Below, in pieces: positions 9,905 through 20,787 of a stretch of DNA of 64,000 nt. The notes below the pieces were generated by a model. That model was not told where the DNA came from. It searched no databases and saw only the letters and a list, made by a program, of their open reading frames with translations. Position 1 is the stretch's first letter; each line of letters opens with the position of its first letter. The translations under genes were made by a program, and so were the position numbers. Source of the DNA: Ypsolopha sequella (taxonomy: Eukaryota > Arthropoda > Insecta > Lepidoptera > Ypsolophidae); contig OW203989.1 of assembly GCA_934047225.1 (NCBI GenBank), positions 3,509,977 through 3,573,976 of the forward strand. Direction: 5' to 3'.

Positions 9905-10930
9905 TAGCTCCCAGGAGGTGGCCGCGGCCGCCCTGTGAGTGACGTCACACGACTTGTCCCAAGCTTCTGCCTGCGTTTGTACACAGGGAAACTACTACAG
10001 CACCCGGAATGAGCAGTCCGTAAAAATGTTTATATCTAAGCAGCAGTCTTATAAATATTGCGTTGTTCCAAAATGTCAATCAACAACGATATTCACACCT
10101 TAAAAAATATTTAAAACGGTTGTCGTCTGGTGATAATTTTGTCTATCACTTTTTTAATGTCTTTTCTTGACATTAAAAGTTGGGTCATGAAGAGTCGGGT
10201 CAAAAAGCCCAACAGTCTCAAAGAAGTCAGATATTTGAGTATCTCAACATTAAATCGAAAATATTGTTTTTAGGGTTCCGTACCTAAAAGGTACAAAAAG
10301 AACCTTTATGGTGAGTCTCCGATGTCCATCCGTCCGTATGTTACAGCCTAATAACTTTAGCACCGTTAAAGGTAAATACATGAAATTTGGCACAAAAATA
10401 GCATCAATTTGTCCACATATCACGGTGTAAAAAAAATATGAAAAATTTAAAATTGTTCAAAATATTTCCAAAACAAAAGTGAGAAAAATAAAAAATATTT
10501 ATCTCCGAAACTGTTAGACCGAAAAATATGAAAAAAATGTCGATTATAGATCATAACTGGTCAATTATAGGAAAACAATAGCGATTAAAAAAAATTGAGC
10601 ACAAATAAAAAATATAAAAAAGAAGTAAAAATAAATATTTTATAAAAATAAAATATGGGTATCGTATTGTAGGTATTAAAAAATTTATTGTAAAAGTATA
10701 TAGTTTGGCTATATTTAATTGCATCTATTTCGATAAATCCTTGAAAAACCATTAAAAATTGTATGTCCCCCCTTATCTCCAAAACTGGTGGACCAAAAAA
10801 TATTTTAAAAATCATGGTAATATGTGTTTACGTAAATATTATAGAACAAATAAAGCGGTTGAGAAATTCACGAAAAACGTGAGAGTCGTGTGACGTCAAA
10901 TCGGTCAAGTGGGCAACGCGCTCATTTCGG
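9905..10930. mobile_element. Probable non-autonomous DNA transposon with THAP relic
   Basis: Inverted sequences 'GACGTCACACGAC' (left) and 'GTCGTGTGACGTC' (right) bracket about 950 bp. Inside, a plus-strand frame from 10025 reads like the start of a THAP zinc finger (Y-CVVPKC..) and then hits a stop. THAP domains occur in P-element-type transposases, so this may be a P-like remnant. Boundaries and family are uncertain. Confidence 0.4.
10272..10560 (+). repeat. 'TAGGGTTCCGTACC' dispersed repeat
   Basis: Begins TAGGGTTCCGTACCTAAAAG and includes the 'GATGTCCATCCGTCCGTATG' block typical of this lepidopteran repeat. Related copies are at about 15020-15490, 18140-18420 and 31743-32030. It is nested in the catalase-gene intron. 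Confidence 0.6.
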
Positions 10931-11141
10931 CAGGCGTTTAGCAGTACATTAATTTTACTTCAAACTTTGATTGTTAATATCTTTGTAAGTACTTGGTATT
11001 TTTAGATGATTTAAAAACTTTTATCCATGTAAAAATATTACTAACGCTATCTGCTTACCCATAAACATAAATAAGCTAGATTGGATATTCTATTGAGGAA
11101 CCTTCGTTTATCAAAATCGTTTATATAATCGTTTATACTTT

Positions 11142-12632
11142 ATGGAGACTTTGTTACAGAAACCTGTCGGAAATCTCACGACGAGTTTTGGGAGTCCCGT
11201 AGATGTTCGAAACACAAATACCTTTACGAACGCAGACTTACTAACGAATGCGTATTTCTTCGAAAGTTTACAGCATGTAGTTAATGAAAAAATTGCAGAA
11301 AGAGAAGTAAGCCCGAAGGGCACAGGGGCACATGGGTACTTTGAAGTGTTAAATGATGTTACTATGTATACTAAGGCTAAACTTTTTGAAAAAGTCGGCA
11401 AGAAAACGCCCTTGTTTGCCCGATTTGGATCCGGGCAAATAGACAAAGGGGGCACTGATACTTTACCACTCAGTTTGCGAACGATTTCTTTCAAGATGTA
11501 TACAGAAGAAGGTAATTTAGATTTCCTAAACATGCAAGTTCCTGTCTTTCCTGACAGAAGTCCGGCTACATTTCCAGTAGGAGTGCATGCTTTCAATAGG
11601 AAAAACACAAAAAACTATCTTTTTGACAGAACATCACTTTTTGACTGGGTTTATTTTGAACCCCAAGCCCTTCATTGGCTGCTTTGGACTGCGTCAGAGT
11701 TTGGTCTCCCACGAGGATTCAGACATATGAACGTTTTCCCAATTCACACTTTTGAACTTTATAATAACCGTGGTGAAAGTTTCTTCGCCCGTTTCAAGTT
11801 TTTGTCGGAATTGGGATATAAAAGTCTTTCTCTCGAAGAAGCTCAAAAGATTACCGCAATGGATCCAGATATGTTCGTTAGAGATTTGTACAATGCCATA
11901 GAAATGAAAAAATTTCCCTCGTGGAGACTGGAAATGGATGTTCTCACCGAAAAACAAACCCTAGAAGCTAAGTTTAACCCTTTTGATGTAGTTAAGCTCT
12001 GGCCAAATGGCACGTATCACACGGTGCCGATAGGTCGTGTCGTCATCAATAGAAACGTTGAGAATTTTTTCAAAGAAGTAGAACTTTCAGCCCTTAATCC
12101 TGCAAATCTTGTCCCTGGAATTAAAGACCCTCCCGATATGTTATTCAAAGGTCGAGTGATTGCGTATTTTATGACTCAAGTGCATCGTTTAGGTATCAAT
12201 CACAACATGATACCAATAAATTGTCCATTATACGCTAACACCTACAACCGTGATGGTTTGCCTCCTGTCTGGGATAACATGAACGATGCTCCCAGTTATT
12301 ATCCAAACTCGTTCAATGGTCCACAGCCTTACGTGGATGATGCAAGGCCTACACGTCGTATTATTTCAAAAGAGGAAAACGATGTTGATTTTGAACAACC
12401 TAGACGTTTTTATCATGATGTACTCAAAACGGATTCCCAGAAGAAAAGGCTTGTTGATTGTCTGGTTAACCAAATCATTAGAGTGGTACATCCGGTGCAA
12501 CAGAAGTTTGCAGAGTTGTTAAGTAACGTGGACGAAGATTTAGCGAGACGATTCAGTGAGTCATTAGCAACTGCTAAGGACACATTGAATTTACCTGCTT
12601 TTGTTACTGATATAACAAGAGACGAATTGTAA
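11142..12632 (+). CDS. Catalase-like protein, main exon; catalytic His missing
   Basis: The open frame has 496 codons; the true exon probably starts at 11160 after an acceptor inside the first codons. Catalase features are clear: KGTGAHGYFEV (59-69), KAKLFEKVGKKTP (78-90), FRHMN (193-197), FPSW (258-261), the heme-ligand segment GRVIAY with R338 and Y342 (human R354, Y358), and YYPNSFNGP. Key distal residues are changed. The essential His of 'RVVH' is Ser57 in 'REVS', and the distal Asn148 position aligns locally with Gln132 (an Asn lies two residues earlier). The chain ends in RDEL, not a peroxisomal SKL-like signal. It may bind heme but should not be a normal peroxide dismutase. Length fits the family after adding exon 1. 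There are no internal stops, which suggests selection. Confidence 0.93.
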   Translation: METLLQKPVGNLTTSFGSPVDVRNTNTFTNADLLTNAYFFESLQHVVNEKIAEREVSPKGTGAHGYFEVLNDVTMYTKAKLFEKVGKKTPLFARFGSGQIDKGGTDTLPLSLRTISFKMYTEEGNLDFLNMQVPVFPDRSPATFPVGVHAFNRKNTKNYLFDRTSLFDWVYFEPQALHWLLWTASEFGLPRGFRHMNVFPIHTFELYNNRGESFFARFKFLSELGYKSLSLEEAQKITAMDPDMFVRDLYNAIEMKKFPSWRLEMDVLTEKQTLEAKFNPFDVVKLWPNGTYHTVPIGRVVINRNVENFFKEVELSALNPANLVPGIKDPPDMLFKGRVIAYFMTQVHRLGINHNMIPINCPLYANTYNRDGLPPVWDNMNDAPSYYPNSFNGPQPYVDDARPTRRIISKEENDVDFEQPRRFYHDVLKTDSQKKRLVDCLVNQIIRVVHPVQQKFAELLSNVDEDLARRFSESLATAKDTLNLPAFVTDITRDEL

Positions 12633-12655
12633 ATTTTGTATTCAGTTTCTTGAGA

Positions 12656-12661
12656 AATAAA
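12656..12661 (+). terminator. Polyadenylation signal of the catalase-like gene
   Basis: AATAAA lies 23 bases after the TAA stop, which would give a very short 3' UTR. From here to 13730 I see only AT-rich sequence with no gene or recognised repeat. Confidence 0.6.
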
Positions 12662-13766
12662 ATGGTAAATATTTTTGTATACCTACTTGGCAATTTTACC
12701 ATCACGGAAATATAATGATATTCAGCAGATATTCAGGAAATAATATTTACATCTATAGGAATATGTTTAATCCTAAGTCTGTATCTGAAAATCTCTGAAC
12801 CATAACATAATCCTAGTTCATATTGAAGGTGAAGGAAACTGTTTTCTTGAACCATTTAGGTTTTTATGTCAACACCAATAACTTTTTTTCATTATTTAAA
12901 CAAAGGCACATTTCAAGATACCTTATTCAAGCAATATAAACTATTACCTTAGGTACCTACTTACATGATATTAGACTAAACAGTGACTTTAAATTAAAAA
13001 AAAAAACATTCGATCAATTTTTTTTCTAGGTGGTTACTTCTATTTACCTATTTAACTTGGACGAATAGATATTTAAATAAGGCCTGATTCGTAATGGATT
13101 TGACAAATTAAAAGAGGTCTAGTCATAAGCAGAGTCATGACTTTCATTTGTTGAACATAATATATTCATTTATATACTCAGGTGAACAAACAGTTACAAC
13201 ACAAATGAAGTACATTCATTTAAACAAAAACATAGCTAAAGAAAGAACCATGAAAAATAATTAACTTTTTATTGACACAAGTTTATGTTTGTTTTGTGTT
13301 TAATTTATTCATTTTACTAATAAATAACAAAAATATTGTAAAACATAAATGTGCACCTAAACTAAAATTGTATCGAGCTAAGATTATCTCAACTCAGTCG
13401 GATAAATTCTATGAGGTTTTTGTCATGTGTTTTAATTCCAAAATTATTTAATAATAATTTTATTTAACTTTAGGCGACTGGTTTCGTATGACACATCCTC
13501 TTGCCAACAAATTATTATTTTTTGGAATAAAAGTACAGGGATTTGTGTATTATTTATTGAAGATAATATTCCACCAAGAACCGTCAATCGAATCCATCAA
13601 ATATAATAATAATGCTTGAAAGAAGCTTAATATAATAAGGTCTTTCAATTTAAATGGAAAGTAATTTAGGAGGTGATTCAGTCTCGTTAATACATCACAT
13701 TCCACTGCAAAGTTTTTCAGGAGTTTTAGTAGTAGTCTATAAATTTAAACTCTCGCGTTTTGTACA

Positions 13767-14229
13767 CATTATAATATATATAATCGGGTCTACCGCGATC
13801 AATTTTTACCTTTTTACGAAAAGGGGACACCCGACGTTTCAAGACAGTTGCATGTCTCGTGGTCTACGGGAAACTGACAAGTACGGCGAGGCGCAGTGAT
13901 GAGATGCAGGTGACGATCGAAGTATTTTCCTTGTACCCGCAAAAACACTTAAGTCTTTAAAATTAATTGTTATCTTATTCACGCACGGCACACAACGCTC
14001 ACAGTATCCGGAGATGCACTAAGAGAAGAAACCCGCGATTTAAATTTCCCGATGACTGGACTCCATGTGGGAGACAATTTGAAACCATCTTCCCTATTGA
14101 AATTATGTGGATGTTCCTTGATTTCAATCGCTTCACGCACAATTCTATTCACACAATTAATTCTAGGTAAATTCTTTTCGTAAAAAGGTAAAAATTGATC
14201 GCGGTAGACCCGATTATATTTATTATAAT
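13767..14229. mobile_element. MITE with about 57-bp terminal inverted repeats
   Basis: The left arm contains TCGGGTCTACCGCGATCAAT and the right arm its reverse complement, followed by CGATTATATTTATTATAA. The interior has the 'ACCCGACGTTTCAAGACAG' block seen widely in moths. An 11-base direct repeat, AGTCTATAAAT, occurs at 13733-13743 and 14229-14239 and could be a target duplication if the element extends left of the arm. Confidence 0.75.
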
Positions 14230-14340
14230 AGTCTATAAATGTTTTCCAAGTACGTTTTAAACATTCTACCGATGCTGTAGTTAATAATTTAGCCAGCTAG
14301 AGAGTTACATAACATTCCAAGAATTATACGGAAGCTTGTA

Positions 14341-14451
14341 CAGTGGAGACCGCATCAATTAAGACACATTCGACTTTGTACCTATTTTATATTCTTCTCT
14401 GTAGATGCTAGTGTCGTACTGCAAGTGTATAGCTTGATGTGGTCTCCACTG
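14341..14451. mobile_element. Tc1/mariner-type MITE, 111 bp
   Basis: Terminal inverted repeats start CAGTGGAGACCGCATCAA and end TTGATGTGGTCTCCACTG (one mismatch). Both ends are flanked by TA, the target duplication of Tc1/mariner elements. It is too small to code. Confidence 0.8.
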
Positions 14452-14514
14452 TACTTTAATATTGTCAGTTTAGATAAAATGGCTCTCTGTTTACCACTCA
14501 CGTAATTATTTATT

Positions 14515-14940
14515 ATTATACTGATGTGCTATATTTCGGTCTCGACTGTGGAGGTACCACCATCTTACTTGGAGACCCCCTCGAAGTAATTCGGGGGAGG
14601 GTAAGAGGACAGCTCACAGGCAAAAAACCAGGAGACCCACCATGCCTGGGACCGATGGATGGCGGTATATCCATCCCTAATAGCCGGGCCTTATATGGAA
14701 CAGACTGGTGACGGGCAGCGGCGTCACTGGTGCGAGGTTCCGGCACTGCGTTCACCAACCAGCCTTCCCAGCGTGTGTGAGTATGAGCAATTCTTCCAGG
14801 ATGATCGTCCGGAGTGGCAAAGTCCTGGAAAGGCTTGAACTAGGCTGATGGATGAGGCCGATGTGTTGAACTATTTCTAAGTAGTTACAATTACAATTAA
14901 GATTGTTTTCATAAACTGCCGCCGCGCCGTACAAATAAAG
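14515..14940. other. GC-rich unidentified block, probably retroelement-derived
   Basis: A sharp rise in GC against its neighbours, with small overlapping open frames on both strands that lack a known motif. It sits directly beside a tRNA-like SINE remnant, so it may be the 3' part of a retroelement. I do not recognise a protein. Confidence 0.35.
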
Positions 14941-15012
14941 AACTGAAGCACGCGGACCAAATAAATTTGTTCCTACGGGATTTGAACCCGCGACCTACTA
15001 CTAGACAAAGGC
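14940..15012 (-). repeat. tRNA-derived SINE remnant
   Basis: On the minus strand GGTCGCGGGTTCAAATCCCG contains a perfect pol III B box (GGTTCAAATCC, 14978-14988). The preceding part resembles a tRNA anticodon arm. No complete cloverleaf can be drawn, so this is a SINE or tRNA fossil. Confidence 0.5.
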
Positions 15013-15019
15013 GGGTTAT

Positions 15020-15490
15020 TTTTAGAGTTCCATACCCGAAAGGTGCCAAACGGGACCCTATTACTAAGCCTGCGTTGTCTGTCTGTCTGTCAAAGAGGTC
15101 TACAACTTCACCCGTTATAGGTAGCCTTTGAAATTTTCACACAATACATGGCCTCTACCATGGCAAATAACAAAAATAAAAAAAATTACTTCGAAGATCT
15201 CTGTACAAAAATCCCAAATAATTAGCTTTTTTCAATGGTATCATTTTACCCCGTTATCCCCAAAACAAGAGGACCGAAAAATATGAAAAATTCAGGGTCA
15301 TAAGTGATAAATTACGTAAAGATTACGGGTAAAATATAGCGGTTAAGATTAGGGTTCCGTACTCAGCGGGAGTCCTGAATTGTTTGTCAGCCACCACCAT
15401 TTTAGCGGCTTGTTTGTGTCACCATAATTTTATGATAATATTTTTGTAATTTACCATGATCTTAGGGTTCCGTACCTGTATTGTGTGGTA
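15020..15490 (+). repeat. 'TAGGGTTCCGTACC' dispersed repeats, clustered
   Basis: Several partial units: 'TAGAGTTCCATACCCGAAAGG' with 'GTCTGTCTGTCTGTC', then 'TTAGGGTTCCGTACTCAGCGG', then 'TTAGGGTTCCGTACCTGTATT' with the 'CGCGCGAGTTCGAATCGTAC' end. They are related to the internal units of the OTU transposons at 18.4-20.2 kb. Confidence 0.6.
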
Positions 15491-16092
15491 GTAAGGTACA
15501 CTTTCCGCGCGAGTTCGAATCGTACTTAACCAAATTATTGAATTGATGAAATCATCTGACTTTAAAATATTAAATTCTTGATTAAGTAAAAGGTCACAAC
15601 AAAATTAGCAATCACCAGCATCCCTTATCAACCAACTGGGACATGTGACAATCACCACTGATCCTTCAGTCACTGTACTGCAAAATTGTTTCGAGGAAGC
15701 TCAGAGCAAACTGGACCTTATTTCCCTGTCATAGTGGAGCTACCGACCTATCGGATAAGTTTGCTAGTTTGTACCGAGCTAATGAGTCGGATGTCGGACT
15801 TCCCGCAAGGAGGCGTTATAGATTGCCGACTTTTTGTCGTCAGACAAAGATATGTTTGTATTTTAATATGTGTGTATTTGGAAGGATTTTTCTTTTTAGT
15901 AAGTGCATGTTTTAGAGATGCTTGAAAGGAGCCTACCCCAGTGGCGTCAACGAAGATACAAGCACTGATTAATCTAAATACGTCTGGTCCCTGGGCAGTT
16001 AGATCAAGACCCAACTAACTAAAAAATACTTTCACTTAACTGGTAGTTTTTGGGTAAGCGCACTTCATCTTAAGGCATGTCAACGAACGCTC

Positions 16093-16290
16093 TTGTCATT
16101 GTTTCATTACGGACTTTTAGTCAATCTTGCTAAGACGCAAGTAATAATTCTGGGAAGTAGAGCTCTAGTAGACAAAATCTACTTGCATACCGTACCCCAA
16201 ATTTGCTTCAATGATACACCACTACCTTACTGTACTGAGGTAAAAAATCTGGATTTGCACATCAGAAATAACATGTCCTAGGATTTACAT
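16093..16290 (+). pseudogene. LINE reverse-transcriptase fragment
   Basis: A 62-codon frame contains GLLVNLAKTQVIILG and 'PYCTEVKNL.LHI.NNMS'. These match the segment after the catalytic box of jockey/CR1-like LINE reverse transcriptases. Start and end are broken and no YADD box is in frame. The sequence 15490-16090 upstream is probably decayed LINE too, but I cannot align it. Confidence 0.65.
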
Positions 16291-16334
16291 GAGTCTGAAA
16301 GCAGCAAAATAAATATTTGCATCTATGCATACCC

Positions 16335-16612
16335 TTAAGGGGCAGGTAGTCGCCAACGAACTTGAGTCGACTTGTGTCGGTATAATGTTATCGACAGACA
16401 CCATATTGAAATAACGTTCATATCAGCGCGTACTGCATTAAGATGTCGCAGGGTCTCCGGATAGCGTATAATAGGGGAAAATAATACTTTTACTTAATTT
16501 TAATCTAAAAACAGCTTGACTTTGAACAATATTTTCATACTGCTCTTATGATGCAATAATAATTTTCAGATATGAATATTTTTCTTGTTTTTTAAAAAAC
16601 ACTATATAATTT
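16335..16612 (-). mobile_element. TTAA-ended element fragment (same family as the 44.2-kb copy)
   Basis: Starts TTAAGGGGCAGGTAGTCGCC. Its body is the reverse complement of about 44190-44515, sharing 'GACTCAAG', 'TGCATTA' and 'AGCTTGACTTTGAACAATA'-like blocks. It lies just left of OTU transposon copy A. The far end is not clear. Confidence 0.55.
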
Positions 16613-16667
16613 TTTCATAATATTTAAACAGCTCATTTAAGAGAAATATGGTTATCTGTAAGAGTAA

Positions 16668-17285
16668 CCCATCAAAAACATAAAATGTACAAAAATGGCA
16701 AGTCTCGCAACGCAATCCTTCCACCGTAAAAAGTTGTGAGATCTTATGTAAAGCCAAGTCTGCTATTTTAGTTTTTATGGAAGCACCTTTTCATTTAAGT
16801 TAGTATGGGAGCACCTATTTAACAAATTTATCATTAATTGTTTCCTATTTAGTTACCTACCAACATTAAGTGACTGTAATAATATTAGTCATCTTTATTT
16901 CCTAATAAAATATAGTGACTTCGCAATCGCACAGCAACATATACAACATATCAGCTACCTAATACCAATTTATTAGCGATTTGAGAAGATATTTCTACGC
17001 ATCAGTGCTTTATTTGTGCTCTGCGATTGCAAAGTCACCATATTTTATTAGGAAATAAAGATGACTAATATTAATACAGTCACTTAATGTTGGTAGGTAA
17101 CTAAATAGGAAACAATTAATGATAAATTTGTTAAATAGGTGCTCCCATACTAACTTAAATGAAAAGGTGCTTCCATAAAAACTAAAATAGCAGACTTGGC
17201 TTTACATAAGATCTCACAACTTTTTACGGTGGAAGGATTGCGTTGCGAGACTTGCCATTTTTGTACATTTTATGTTTTTGATGGG
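16668..17285. repeat. Terminal palindrome of OTU transposon A
   Basis: Two arms of about 260 bp start CCCATCAAAAACATAAAATG and end in its reverse complement, around a 100-bp centre bordered by 'CGCAATCGCACAG' and 'CTCTGCGATTGC'. They are nearly perfect by eye. Copy B has the same structure at 40615-41230. Confidence 0.9.
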
Positions 17286-17835
17286 ATCTCATTTCTTTTT
17301 GTAGGTAGTCCTCCTTTTTTTCTTCTCGGGTAATATTTCTTGCATGTCAGCTGCGGATTTTCTTAAAACGCACACCCTTTAACTGATCATTAGGACATAC
17401 TCCTGAGAAACTAGTATCGGGAAGGAGCATTTCATAATGACCCAACTAAGAAACTACCAGAGAATTGTAAACGTTTCACTGGCATCCCAGGATCGCCACC
17501 GAATGATCCTCTCAAACAGCCATTTTCGTAAACCTCGAACGTAAATGGATACAAAGCGGTGGCTGCCATAAGTTCGGATACGGAACCGTAGGTGGTAGTT
17601 TTCATCATTGCTGTCGAGTACATGTGTCTCCACGCTCGTCACACGTATAAAGTTGCATTTCACCCCAATGCGCTACCACATACTCGACTACCGCACACCT
17701 AATGTCATATGACGACTCAATGTTCCCATACATAGAGAATGACAAAGAATGGAACAAACATGAACCATCTCCAGGTATAGGGACAACTAGGTGTGGACAA
17801 GGATTTTCATTTATGTACAATATTTCAGGTTCCAT
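17286..17835 (-). pseudogene. OTU-type cysteine protease relic, copy A
   Basis: The first frame (17835-17605) has the OTU nucleophile motif PGDGSCLFHSLS, with Asp23 and Cys26. A shift then leads to a second frame (17623-17432) with 'YGSVSELMAATALYPFTFEV', typical of the OTU fold. The same first frameshift is in copy B, so it predates their separation. Copy A has a second lesion just before the segment that carries the catalytic His in copy B. The coding sequence runs into the terminal palindrome. Confidence 0.8.
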
Positions 17836-18428
17836 TGCAATATTAATTTTTACTGTAAGTTATGATTACTATTATCCACAATTAGATGCAACAGGCAGGT
17901 TAAAATTTCTTTTGACCATGAAGTGAAAGGCAGGCTTGTCAATCTAAACCACAGAGTACATTATTATGTCTAAACCTCTCAGAATAATGAGCTAAACCTG
18001 GTCTTTTTTGAATGACACACGAGTACATAGACATTTCAATATACCTACATCATAGAGGATGCATATACAAATAAAACAACATTAGCCGCTTTATTTTTCC
18101 TTTAATATATTTAAAGCTTTACTTGATAAATAATCTTTTACCTTGATTTTTAGGGTTCCGTATCATTAGGTTCCGTGACCCTATTACTAATCATCCGCTG
18201 TCTATCCATCTATTACATGGGTCTACAGCTTCAGCCGTTATAGGTAGCGCGTAAATATTTTCACATAATATATGTTACATTGTCCTCTATCACGGCAAAT
18301 AATAATATGGCCCCTATCACAGCATAAAAAGTTCAATAAATGGAAATCCAAGGGGGGTCCAATTATTCGATGTTATTTGTTTCAGCTCTATCTTTATAAA
18401 ACAACAATTTTGGGCATATAAATAATAG

Positions 18429-20230
18429 AGTTCCGTATTCAAAAGGTGCTGATTTGTTTGTCAGGCGCTACCATTTTAGCGCCTTGTTTTTTGTCGCCTT
18501 GATGTTGCTATGTCATCTTTATTGTTGGTATTTACCATAATGATTTGGGGTTTCGTACCCATATTGTGTGATGGTAGTACGGAACCCTTCGTGAGCGAGT
18601 CTGACTTGTACTTAGCCGGTTTAATAGCGACTTAATTACGAAATGTTGATATTTATCTTCTTAAATAGACTAAATGTGTTTTAGGGTTCCTTACCCAAAG
18701 CACAAATTATTATAACAAAGGCTCTATCGTTAGAACGGTTATACATACAAGTTGAAAATTTAGGCAGACTACTTTAAAGTAAAATAAGAAATAATAAAAA
18801 TTAGGGTTCCTTCCTAAAAAGGTACCGAATTGTTTGTCAGGCGTTACCGTTTTATCGCTTTGTTTTTTGTCACCTTGATGGTGCTATGGCATCTATGTTG
18901 TTGCAATTTACTTTTAGGGTTCCATACCCGTATTGTGTAGGGGTACCCTTTATGCGCGAGTCGGATTCGCAAACTACCGTTTTTTTAGTGACTTAATTAC
19001 GAAATGTTGATATTTTCTTCTTAAATAGACTAATATTGTGAATGTGTGGAACATTATAAACCACCCTTTTTAGGGTGCCTTACCCAAGGAACAGATTTTT
19101 ATAACAAAGGCTCTATCTTTAGAACGGTAATACAACATACAAGTAAAAGTTTAAACTTTGGGCAGGCTGTAGTAAATACTTTAAAGTAAAATAATGAAAA
19201 TTTGGGTTCCGTACTAAAAAGGTACCGAATTGTTTGCCAGGCGCTACCGTTTTATCGCTTTGTTTTTTGTCGCCTTAATGTTGCTATGGCATCTTTATTG
19301 TTGTTATTTACTTTTATTCAAATTCAAATTCAAATTCAAATAGTTTATTTTGCAAAGCAGGTATAGGTATATACACGTTTTACACGTTAAATTTAATCTA
19401 ATAAAGAAAATATATGTAATAAAATAATAAATGTACATGAACTAAATTAAAGGTTTATTTAATTTATGTAGCAATATATTTACGATTAAAATGATAGGTA
19501 AAATATATATTATACAAGGTAAAATCCAATCAGCCGCCCGAACCCATACCGGAGACCCGGCCAGGGACCAGGAACAATCCTATATACTACATACTAATAG
19601 GTTACATATATAAATACATGCCTACCTCCGCCCATTCGATTAGTCTTGCTAAGAAGAAGGGCAAGAAACTTAGCAAGATCATGTCTTTTTTTTTTCAACA
19701 TAAAACTTATACTATACAATATATGACTTATATCTACTTTAACCAAGGGATAAGAAAATACAAGACAGCAGAAATTCAGGTTAACGAAAAAAAGAAAAAC
19801 ATATATATCTTTGTCTACCTATCTCATATAGTCCTTTTCCTTTTACAGTCTGTAATCAATTAATGTTTACACCTTAGAGGAATCATAAGTTAAGAAATTA
19901 TACTATTTAATTAAATTATAAGTTACTATCATTATCACTGTAACACCATGCTTCACCATCATCCAAATATTCATTTATTTTATAATATGCCTTTTTCAGT
20001 AGGCCCTGCTTAATATACAGTTTAAACTTATTCTCTGACAAAGTAAGGACCTCCTTTGGAAGTTTATTGTAAAATCTTATACCATGTCATGAAATATGTC
20101 ATACCATGAAAAGCCAGTTTATGCTTATTTCTGGTTTCCTTACAATGTTGTTTAGGGTTCCGTACCCGTATTGTGTAGGGGTACGGAACTCTTTATGCAC
20201 GAGTCAGATTCGCACTTTACCGGTTTTATT
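18429..20230 (-). repeat. Three internal tandem units of about 385 bp in OTU transposon A
   Basis: Units begin near 18429, 18805 and 19204. Each has 'GGTACCGAATTGTTTG'-like and 'GCTACCGTTTTATCGC'-like blocks, a 'TTCCGTACCCGTATTGTGTA' block and 'CGACTTAATTACGAAATG'. The third is split by the LINE at 19316-20150. Mirror-image units lie at about 38000-39480 in copy B. They include the widely dispersed 'TAGGGTTCCGTACC' sequence. Confidence 0.7.
19316..20150 (-). mobile_element. LINE family C, 5'-truncated copy
   Basis: Begins on the plus strand with an (ATTCAA)n run, the 3' tail of a minus-strand LINE, and shares 'CCGCCCGAACCCATACCGGA' with copies at 26193 and 34203. It covers the 3' UTR and the last codons of the reverse-transcriptase frame. 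It is absent from OTU copy B, so it inserted after the two copies separated. Confidence 0.8.
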
Positions 20231-20737
20231 TTTTAGTTCTCGCACTTTAACTTTAACGTCGAATTTTTCGTTTTAGGCGTCTTTAATGCAAAGCAGCATA
20301 CCACCAACGTCATCTAGTGTCATACAAATTTATAGATGCAGCTGGAAATATACATTTTGTATAGACTTTGTATGGAAATATTAAATTACCAACCGCAAAT
20401 AACATTTTTATATTTTTTTGTTGCAATGTACACTTAACACTAACCGCATGCAAAATTTCACGTTTGTAGGCCTGCTAGAACACCTTTAGACTTTTGATGA
20501 TGTGTCAGTCAGTCAGTGACAAAATAAGGGAACTTTGACTTGAGATATTTCGTAATCGAATATAGGTACAAAGTTGTAATTTGGGGTCAGAAGTAGGATC
20601 AGTAAGTACTCTTGGTTCCTGAAATTTCAGACTTCTAGCTTCACCCACAACAAAGATACAGGGGGGTTGAAAGTGCCGTGAGTTGCTTCGAGAAAAGGAT
20701 GGTACGGCCGTTCCGCGTTTTTTCTGCGAGACTTTGC

Positions 20738-20757
20738 GGGGGCACTGCCGTGCCCCC
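20738..20757. repeat. Terminal GC hairpin of OTU transposon A
   Basis: GGGGGCAC and GTGCCCCC pair as an 8-bp stem around TGCC. Homology to copy B stops four bases outside it. A short hairpin near one end is a Helitron-like feature. Confidence 0.75.
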
Positions 20758-20787
20758 AGATTTTCGAATGAAGCTGGAACAGGCGCC

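Larger units (their letters stand above)
9480..11159 (+). other. Predicted intron of the catalase-like gene, filled with repeats
   Basis: It starts GTGACA and ends TTGTTACAG behind a T-rich tract. It holds a THAP-domain relic near 10024, a 'TAGGGTTCCGTACC' repeat from about 10272, and AT-rich sequence to 11100. A 'GTGACGTCACACGAC' stretch near 9941 and its inverse near 10882-10900 may be ends of one inserted element. Confidence 0.5.
16668..20761 (-). mobile_element. OTU-bearing transposon, copy A
   Basis: This is an inverted copy of 37467-41230. Homology between the copies ends at the outer edge of the 618-bp palindrome (16668) and just past a GC hairpin (20738-20757). Subtracting an 835-bp LINE insertion (19316-20150) leaves 3259 bp, almost exactly the 3258 bp left in copy B after its own insertion is removed. 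These are therefore two insertions of one element of about 3.26 kb. It carries an OTU-protease relic and three internal units of about 385 bp. An OTU domain plus a terminal hairpin is reminiscent of Helitron/Helentron elements, but no Rep/helicase and no CTRR end is visible. Confidence 0.75.

Noticed and set aside
11111..11608. 165-codon antisense frame
   Set aside because: Lies entirely opposite the catalase-like exon; a shadow frame.
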